From assembly GCF_009711345.1 (NCBI RefSeq), contig NZ_SMMA01000047.1, positions 623 through 64,622 of the forward strand: a DNA stretch of 64,000 nucleotides. Reading direction: 5' to 3'. Made by a program: the position numbers and the translations under genes. Positions 59,073-64,000 of this stretch are shown here, in pieces. A model generated the notes under the pieces. The model searched no databases and was not told the DNA's origin. It saw nothing but the letters and a program-made list of their open reading frames with translations. This DNA comes from Pseudovibrio flavus (lineage in GTDB: Bacteria > Pseudomonadota > Alphaproteobacteria > Rhizobiales > Stappiaceae). Each line of letters opens with the position of its first letter. The stretch's first letter is position 1.

Positions 59073-60071
59073 CTAGCGCACTCCCTTTGCAAGATCACGA
59101 GCCGCTTCAATAATGCCCGGCACTTGCGGTACCGATGCTTTTTCCAGCTCTGGGTTATATGGAATTGGATTTTCCGTGCCGCCCAAACGCACAATCGGCG
59201 CATCTAGATAGTCAAAGGCTTCACTCTCGCAGATCATGGCGCTGATCTCCGCGCCGATGCCGAGCGTTTTCACCGCTTCATGCACGCACATAAGGCGAGA
59301 GGTTTTCTTCACGCTTTCGATGATGGTCTGCTTGTCCATAGGGCGGGCGATACGCAGGTCAATAACCTCGATATCCAGCCCTTCCTCGGTGAGTTTTTCG
59401 GCAGCTTCCAGCGCTTTGTGCACCATGATGGAGCTTGCAACGATGGTAAGGTCTTTGCCCTCACGCACCACTTTGGCTTTGTCCAGCGGCACGGTGTAGT
59501 ACCCTTCTGGCACCTCGCCCACCATTTTGTAGAGCAGCTTATGCTCAAACACCATGACAGGGTCCGGGTCTTCCAGCGCGGCAAGCAGCATGCCCTTGGC
59601 TTCATAAGGCGTGGAAGGCTGAACTACCTTCAAACCCGGCACATGGGCAAACCATGCTTCCAGCGACTGGCTATGCTGGGCCGCAGCGCCCGTACCGGAA
59701 CCGGCTGGCATACGCACCACGAGCGGTACGGAGACTTCACCACCCAGCATAAAGCGCGCTTTTGCTGCCTGATTGACAATCTGGTCAAGCGCCAGTGTCG
59801 CAAAGTCGGAGAACTGGATTTCGAAAATCGGCTTCATGCCGTTCATCGCCGCGCCAACACAAAGGCCAGCGCCGCCAAGCTCCGCAATCGGGGTCTCGAT
59901 AACCCGCTCAGGGCCAAAGCGATCAATCAAATCACCGCTAACCTGAAACGCGCCGCCGTAAACGCCCACATCCTCGCCCATTAGGAAAACGGTCGGGTCT
60001 GCTTCCATGGCAAGGCCCATAGCCTCGCGAATTGCAATGGCGTAGCTGAGTTCTCTTGCTTCCTGTGTCAT
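59073..60071 (-). CDS. acoB: TPP-dependent dehydrogenase E1 beta subunit
   Basis: This 332-residue transketolase-fold subunit has [20 protein letters not shown] near 28, [20 protein letters not shown] near 58, [20 protein letters not shown] near 120 and the late [20 protein letters not shown]. The N-terminus begins directly with the enzyme fold and has no lipoyl domain, unlike the PdhB of many alphaproteobacteria. It overlaps the alpha-subunit gene by 4 bp and is 2 bp before E2, so the operon is tightly packed. Confidence 0.93.
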   Translation of the reverse strand: MTQEARELSYAIAIREAMGLAMEADPTVFLMGEDVGVYGGAFQVSGDLIDRFGPERVIETPIAELGGAGLCVGAAMNGMKPIFEIQFSDFATLALDQIVNQAAKARFMLGGEVSVPLVVRMPAGSGTGAAAQHSQSLEAWFAHVPGLKVVQPSTPYEAKGMLLAALEDPDPVMVFEHKLLYKMVGEVPEGYYTVPLDKAKVVREGKDLTIVASSIMVHKALEAAEKLTEEGLDIEVIDLRIARPMDKQTIIESVKKTSRLMCVHEAVKTLGIGAEISAMICESEAFDYLDAPIVRLGGTENPIPYNPELEKASVPQVPGIIEAARDLAKGVR

Positions 60072-61105
60072 TGGGCCTGCTCCGTGTAAACGTATTGGCT
60101 AACGTCGGCGATGCTTGGGCTTTCGCTGTTCTTGGCAAATTCAATGGCCCCGTCGATGGTGGCCGACGCCCTCTGGCGCAGTTCTTCAAACACCTCGTCA
60201 GAACCAAAGCCGTGCTGCTTCAGCTCCATCTCGAAGCGGTCAATTGGATCGCGGTTTTTGATCCAGTCGTCGATCTCTTCCTTGGTGCGGTAGCGGTTGC
60301 GGTCGCTCTTGGAATGGCCGCGATGACGGTAGGTTTTGCATTCAACGATGGATGGCCCCTCGCCGGAACGTGCCCGCTCGACAGCCTCGCTTACCGCCTC
60401 TGCAACATCGGAAACGCAGTTACCGTCTACTGTTACACCCGGAATGCCGTAGCCTTTGGCGCGATCTGAAATGTTTGGAACGCTGCTGGCACGGGCAACG
60501 GAAACAGAAAGGCCGTAGCCGTTATTCTCACAAAGGAAAACGATAGGCAGCTTCCAGAGCGCAGCCATATTCACCGCTTCATGGAACGCGCCTTCGTTAT
60601 TTGCGCCATCACCAAAGAAGCACAGGACGACCTTCTCTTCCTTTTTGCTTTTCACTGCAAAGGCAGCACCAACGGCAATGGGAATGCCCCCACCCACAAT
60701 GCCGTTGGCGCCAAGATTGCCGCTCTTAAAATCGGCAATATGCATGGATCCGCCGCGCCCTTTGCAGTAGCCGGTAACCTTGCCAAAGAACTCCGCAAAC
60801 ATGCGGTTCACATCCGCCCCGAAAGCCACGCAATGACCGTGGCCGCGGTGGTTCGACATGATTTGATCGTTCTCTTGCAACGTCATAATGGCGCCTGTCG
60901 CCACCGCTTCCTGCCCGATAGACAGGTGCATGGTGCCGTGAATAAGGCCGCGCATGTAGCTGTTTTCCGCCCCCTCTTCGAACCGGCGGATCACATACAT
61001 TTTGTAGAGCACATCTAGCAGCTCATCGCGTGAATAGTGCTGAAAGACAAAAGGAACATTTGCAGCAACTTCGCCCTTGTCTGCGGCGTGTCCATTCCTA
61101 GCCAT
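60068..61105 (-). CDS. acoA: TPP-dependent dehydrogenase E1 alpha subunit
   Basis: This 345-residue E1 alpha has the thiamine diphosphate motif [20 protein letters not shown] near residue 165 and the closing ENNGYG. The phosphorylation-loop-like region is [16 protein letters not shown] near 265. With E1 beta it decarboxylates a 2-oxo acid, or cleaves acetoin, and passes the acyl group to the lipoyl E2. It is the first gene of the operon, whose promoter faces the HAD phosphatase gene. Acetoin versus pyruvate or another 2-oxo acid is not decided by sequence alone. Confidence 0.92.
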   Translation of the reverse strand: MARNGHAADKGEVAANVPFVFQHYSRDELLDVLYKMYVIRRFEEGAENSYMRGLIHGTMHLSIGQEAVATGAIMTLQENDQIMSNHRGHGHCVAFGADVNRMFAEFFGKVTGYCKGRGGSMHIADFKSGNLGANGIVGGGIPIAVGAAFAVKSKKEEKVVLCFFGDGANNEGAFHEAVNMAALWKLPIVFLCENNGYGLSVSVARASSVPNISDRAKGYGIPGVTVDGNCVSDVAEAVSEAVERARSGEGPSIVECKTYRHRGHSKSDRNRYRTKEEIDDWIKNRDPIDRFEMELKQHGFGSDEVFEELRQRASATIDGAIEFAKNSESPSIADVSQYVYTEQAQ

Positions 61106-61256
61106 GCTTACACAAAGCCTCCCTGAATATTTTGGTTTTTCCGGCTTTCATCAGCTGCTTTGATGGTTGGTACTTCGAGATATTGCCCCTTCTCGAAGCC
61201 CTGTTTTGTGCACAGTGACCAAGACCGGTTTTGTCTGAACCTGATTTGACAATAGG

Positions 61257-61290
61257 TGTACATATGATAGTTTGTAAATGCATTTGTACA
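61257..61290. promoter_or_regulatory. Dyads in the divergent E1 alpha/HAD promoter region
   Basis: TGTACA occurs at 61257-61262 and 61285-61290, exactly 28 bp apart. The perfect palindrome AAATGCATTT lies at 61276-61285 between them. Together they form an imperfect, extended dyad that could bind the SorC regulator of this region. Confidence 0.4.
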
Positions 61291-61378
61291 GCAACACGAC
61301 AGAATGTCGCAATTCACAAACGCCCGCTTCTCCATCAGGTTGGGCGCTCACCACACTTTTGAATTCAGGAGACCTTCA

Positions 61379-62113
61379 ATGGCCATTCGCGCTGTCCTAT
61401 TTGATCGGGATGGAACCTTGACCGACCTCGATAAAACATGGGGCGAAGCGCTAACGCAGGTGCTTTACAACCTCGCGGACGGAGATCACCAACTGGCTGC
61501 CGAGCTGGGTGATCTCACCGGTTTTGACTATGCCGAGCGCCGCTGCCGGCCAGACAGCATGATTATCGTCTCCTCCCCGCCGCAATACGCTGCAATCTGG
61601 GCCGAGCATCTGGGAGCGCCTGCGGACGAGGTGTTTTTCGCCCGCGTGGAAGACATCATGCAGGAAGAAGGCATCCGCAGTGTTACCCCGTTTCCAGACA
61701 CCGTTTCCTGTTTGCAGGCGATAGCCGACATGGGCTTGCCTATCGGCCTTGCCACCAACGGCACAGAGGAAAGTGCGCGCCTTCAGCTAGAGAAGATCGG
61801 CGTATTGCATCTGTTTGATTTTATTGCTGGATATGACAGTGGCCATGGCCGCAAACCAGCGCCGGGTCAGTTGCTGGCCTTTGCCAAACAATGCGGCTTT
61901 GCACCGGAGGAAATCGCCATGGTGGGCGATAGCCTGCACGATATGCACGCCGCCCACAACGCTGGCATGCTGCGCATTGCTGTGACAACTGGTGCTCTAT
62001 CCCGTGATGAACTGGTGGGCGATAGTGACCACTGCACCGAAACACTAAGCGAGGTTGCGGGCTACATTCAGGCGGTTCGCCTGGACATCCAAAGCCCCGC
62101 TATTGCAGTATAA
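61379..62113 (+). CDS. HAD-superfamily phosphatase (Gph-like)
   Basis: This 244-residue HAD hydrolase has the nucleophile motif FDRDGTLTD (residues 8-16), a helical cap domain, TNGTEESARLQLEK near 123, Lys in GHGRKPAPGQ near 155 and the acidic MVGDSLHDMHAA near 178. It removes phosphate from a small metabolite such as phosphoglycolate or a sugar phosphate. The ATG at 61379 follows AGGAG. It is divergent from the dehydrogenase operon and precedes the aldolase gene by 334 bp. Confidence 0.92.
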   Translation: MAIRAVLFDRDGTLTDLDKTWGEALTQVLYNLADGDHQLAAELGDLTGFDYAERRCRPDSMIIVSSPPQYAAIWAEHLGAPADEVFFARVEDIMQEEGIRSVTPFPDTVSCLQAIADMGLPIGLATNGTEESARLQLEKIGVLHLFDFIAGYDSGHGRKPAPGQLLAFAKQCGFAPEEIAMVGDSLHDMHAAHNAGMLRIAVTTGALSRDELVGDSDHCTETLSEVAGYIQAVRLDIQSPAIAV

Positions 62114-62363
62114 CTGGGCGAAAACGAAAGACGTTAGCTTTCGCCTTTCGCGAAGATGAAGCCGAGGGAAAGAAGCGGCGATACAATTGGAGGTAATCCT
62201 TAACCCTTTCCCACAAACTGCTGCAGAACCGTGAAAAACAGCTTTTCGCGGTGCACACAGGCGGTTAGTCTTACGCGGAAATGACTAATCTTGATTAGCG
62301 CCAAGAATCGCTGTGTTTTTGCCATAGGCACCTGATTATCTCTGCGCGAAAGCACAGCGCGAA
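62114..62363 (+). other. Gene-free interval with a hairpin after the HAD gene
   Basis: No gene is seen between the HAD and aldolase genes. Just after the HAD stop, GCGAAA and CGAAAG (about 62117-62128) can pair with CTTTCG and TTTCGC (about 62136-62149), a likely terminator. The remainder is the aldolase promoter and leader. Confidence 0.4.
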
Positions 62364-62402
62364 CCATTCAACCCGGCAGGGGCAAGTCCGGCAGTTGAAT
62401 GG
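62364..62402 (+). promoter_or_regulatory. Strong dyad/hairpin 46 bp ahead of the aldolase gene
   Basis: CCATTCAAC (62364-62372) pairs perfectly with GTTGAATGG (62394-62402), continued inside by CCGG/CCGG with a 2-nt bulge and an 11-nt loop. It has no T tract and ends shortly before the ribosome site. It is either an operator or a leader RNA structure controlling the aldolase and kinase genes. Confidence 0.5.
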
Positions 62403-62447
62403 CGGGGAGCGCTGAAATGTACGCGCAAGAAAAAGGGAGAGTTGCGA

Positions 62448-63521
62448 ATGGCTCGATTGAAACCTGGTGTCGTTTACGGTGAAGACTACAAAACACTCGT
62501 GAATGCTTGTCTGGAAGGACAATACGCACTTCCGGCGGTAAACATTGTTGGCACAGACACCGTAAATGCAGTTTTAGAAGCAGCTGCAAAAAACAACTCT
62601 GACGTCATTGTCCAACTTTCTAACGGTGGCGCACAATTTTACGCAGGTCAGGGACTGGAAGACAGTTTTCAGGCCAAAGTTCTGGGCGCGGTAGCTGCTG
62701 CCCAGCACGTTCACTTGCTGGCAGAGCATTACGGCATTGCTGTTGTTCTGCATACCGACCACGCAAACCGCAAGCTCGTTCCTTGGCTGGATGCCTTGAT
62801 CGGATACGGGCGCGAATACTACAAAACCCACGGAAAACCGCTATTTACCTCCCATATGCTGGACCTTTCCGAGGAGTCTTTAGAAGACAACCTTGCTGAA
62901 AGCGAGCGTATGCTCAAGCTGATGGCACCGCTGGAGATGAGCCTAGAGATCGAGCTTGGCTGTACCGGTGGTGAAGAAGACGGCGTTGGTTCTGATGCTG
63001 ATGTTGGCGCAGACAACCCGAAACTCTACACCCAGCCAGCTGACGTTCTGGAAGCTTATGACCGCCTCTCTCCACTGGGCCATTTTTCTGTTGCCGCCTC
63101 CTTCGGTAATGTGCACGGCGTGTATAAGCCGGGCAACGTGAGACTGCGCCCTGAGATCCTGCGCGAAAGTCAAAAGCTTGTTCAGGAAACCCACGGTCTG
63201 GGGCATAACCCTCTTCCGCTGGTGTTCCATGGCGGTTCCGGTTCCGACAAAGCAAAGATTGCAGAAAGTCTGGGCTACGGCGTGTTCAAAATGAACATCG
63301 ACACCGACACCCAGTTTGCTTTTGCTCACAAGGTTGGTGAGTACACCGAGGCAAACGCCAAGGCCTTCAAGTATCAGATCGACCCGAAAGACGGAACGCC
63401 CTATAAAAAACAGTATGACCCGCGCAAGTGGTTGCGTGCTGGCGAGCTGGGTGTAGTGGAACGGCTTGACGAGGCTTTTAAAGACCTAAGAAGTACCGGA
63501 CGCTCACTGGCAAAAGACTAA
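62448..63521 (+). CDS. fba: Class II fructose-bisphosphate aldolase
   Basis: This 357-residue zinc-dependent aldolase of the class IIa (E. coli FbaA) type has the zinc ligands in VLHTDHANRKLVPWLDAL near 109, the catalytic and Na-site segments in HMLDLSEESLEDNL and ELGCTGGEEDGV near 177, NVHGVYKPGNV near 225 and PLVFHGGSGSDKAKI near 260. It cleaves a ketose 1,6-bisphosphate to two trioses. The ATG at 62448 follows AGGGAGA. Next to a PfkB kinase and a PTS it could serve a dedicated tagatose- or fructose-type route rather than central glycolysis. Confidence 0.93.
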   Translation: MARLKPGVVYGEDYKTLVNACLEGQYALPAVNIVGTDTVNAVLEAAAKNNSDVIVQLSNGGAQFYAGQGLEDSFQAKVLGAVAAAQHVHLLAEHYGIAVVLHTDHANRKLVPWLDALIGYGREYYKTHGKPLFTSHMLDLSEESLEDNLAESERMLKLMAPLEMSLEIELGCTGGEEDGVGSDADVGADNPKLYTQPADVLEAYDRLSPLGHFSVAASFGNVHGVYKPGNVRLRPEILRESQKLVQETHGLGHNPLPLVFHGGSGSDKAKIAESLGYGVFKMNIDTDTQFAFAHKVGEYTEANAKAFKYQIDPKDGTPYKKQYDPRKWLRAGELGVVERLDEAFKDLRSTGRSLAKD

Positions 63522-63553
63522 AAAAGCGCCCGCCGGATTTGACGGAGACAAGA

Positions 63554-64000
63554 ATGAAAGCCCTATTTATAGGCCAAAGTTATATCGACGTAACCTTTCT
63601 GTCAGAGAGCATGCCAACTGGCGATGATAAGGCGATTGCAAATGATTATGCGGTGAGTTTTGGCGGCAACGCTGTAACCGCTGCCTTTGTTTGTGCCCGC
63701 CTCGGCATCAGCCCTGATCTACTGTGTTCCATGGCTGATGACTGGTTGTCGCGTATGTTCCGCGACATGGCGGCCAAGTACTCTATTCCGATCCATAGCT
63801 GTAAGGTGAAGGAAAGCTCGCTCTCCTTCATTATGCCGCGAGACGGAAAGCGTGCCATTGTCCGTTGTCGTGACAATGACTTCCTGCACCCGTTCCCGCA
63901 ATTGAACCTCACAGGTTGCCGCGCGCTGCATGTTGATGGTCACATTCCGGAAGCTGCGCTCCACTACGCAAAAGAGTGCAAGAAGCATGGCATCCTCACC
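63554..64000 (+). CDS. PfkB-family carbohydrate kinase, N-terminal part
   Basis: An open frame of 149 residues runs off the right edge without a stop. It has the PfkB N-terminal signature: a short strand (LFIGQSYIDVTFL), SMPTGDDKAI, then SFGGNAVTAAFVCARLG near residue 37, equivalent to the GGxxxNxA motif. The later part (SFIMPRDGKRAIVRCRDNDF) forms the expected lid region. It would phosphorylate a sugar or sugar phosphate. Lying 32 bp behind the class II aldolase gene, it could supply a bisphosphate substrate. The catalytic C-terminal half is outside the window. Confidence 0.88.
   Translation, partial: MKALFIGQSYIDVTFLSESMPTGDDKAIANDYAVSFGGNAVTAAFVCARLGISPDLLCSMADDWLSRMFRDMAAKYSIPIHSCKVKESSLSFIMPRDGKRAIVRCRDNDFLHPFPQLNLTGCRALHVDGHIPEAALHYAKECKKHGILT

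Noticed and set aside
1-64000. CRISPR arrays, insertion sequences, prophage or tRNA genes
   Set aside because: No regularly spaced repeats, transposase or phage proteins, or tRNA-like cloverleaf sequences were seen when reading both strands.

Overview
The window looks like chromosome of a marine, heterotrophic alphaproteobacterium. The evidence is a GC content near one half by eye, an abundance of solute transporters (ABC, TRAP, BCCT, DMT, MFS, PTS), one regulator per catabolic cluster (DeoR, IclR, GntR, LacI, AraC, TetR, SorC), AcnX, and a RES/Xre toxin-antitoxin pair. The gene style resembles Pseudovibrio and relatives. That is an inference from general familiarity, because no rRNA or other phylogenetic marker is present. 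No tRNA, rRNA, insertion sequence, phage gene or CRISPR array was seen.

Left part (0-16 kb): the coiled-coil tail of a cut-off gene; a sugar or polyol ABC transporter operon with a TIGR00725 protein and a divergent DeoR regulator; a DMT permease meeting a RES-Xre toxin-antitoxin pair tail to tail; then an IclR-controlled cluster of DapA-family lyase, BCCT transporter, two-subunit aconitase X, iron-dependent alcohol dehydrogenase and probably a second DMT permease. This last cluster is the best candidate for an undescribed catabolic pathway. Its BCCT protein lacks most of the aromatic cage that binds trimethylammonium groups.

Middle part (16-31.5 kb): a copper-handling cluster on the minus strand (P1B ATPase and CueR with a textbook 19-bp-spacer MerR-type promoter, then small Cys/His/Met-rich proteins, DUF411, cytochrome c, Met-rich multicopper oxidase, CopC, CopD); an acid-sugar cluster (enolase-superfamily dehydratase, complete TRAP transporter, GntR regulator); a DUF554 membrane protein and a cold-shock protein with a long leader.

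Right part (31.5-64 kb): an inositol monophosphatase-family enzyme; an orphan fumarate-reductase-like flavoprotein, LacI regulator and Na+/H+ antiporter-like permease; TerC; a NimR/NimT-like AraC/MFS pair; a TetR-controlled operon of SDR, TIM-barrel isomerase, enoyl-CoA hydratase and CoA-transferase; a GYF_2 membrane protein, a lysoplasmalogenase-like protein and a FAH-family hydrolase. Next comes a SorC-controlled, self-contained galactitol-type PTS (EIIC, EIIA, EIIB and an HPr-EI fusion), a four-gene acetoin/2-oxoacid dehydrogenase operon ending in a second SorC regulator, and divergent sugar-phosphate genes (HAD phosphatase, class II aldolase, PfkB kinase cut by the window edge). PTS import, PfkB phosphorylation and aldol cleavage would together form a plausible hexitol or ketose catabolic route feeding the dehydrogenase.

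Most genes lie in compact operons with ATGA or TAATG overlaps. Many intergenic regions hold clear terminators or dyads that match the family of the adjacent regulator. Function calls rest on recognisable motifs and gene order. Substrates are mostly inferred and should be treated as open.
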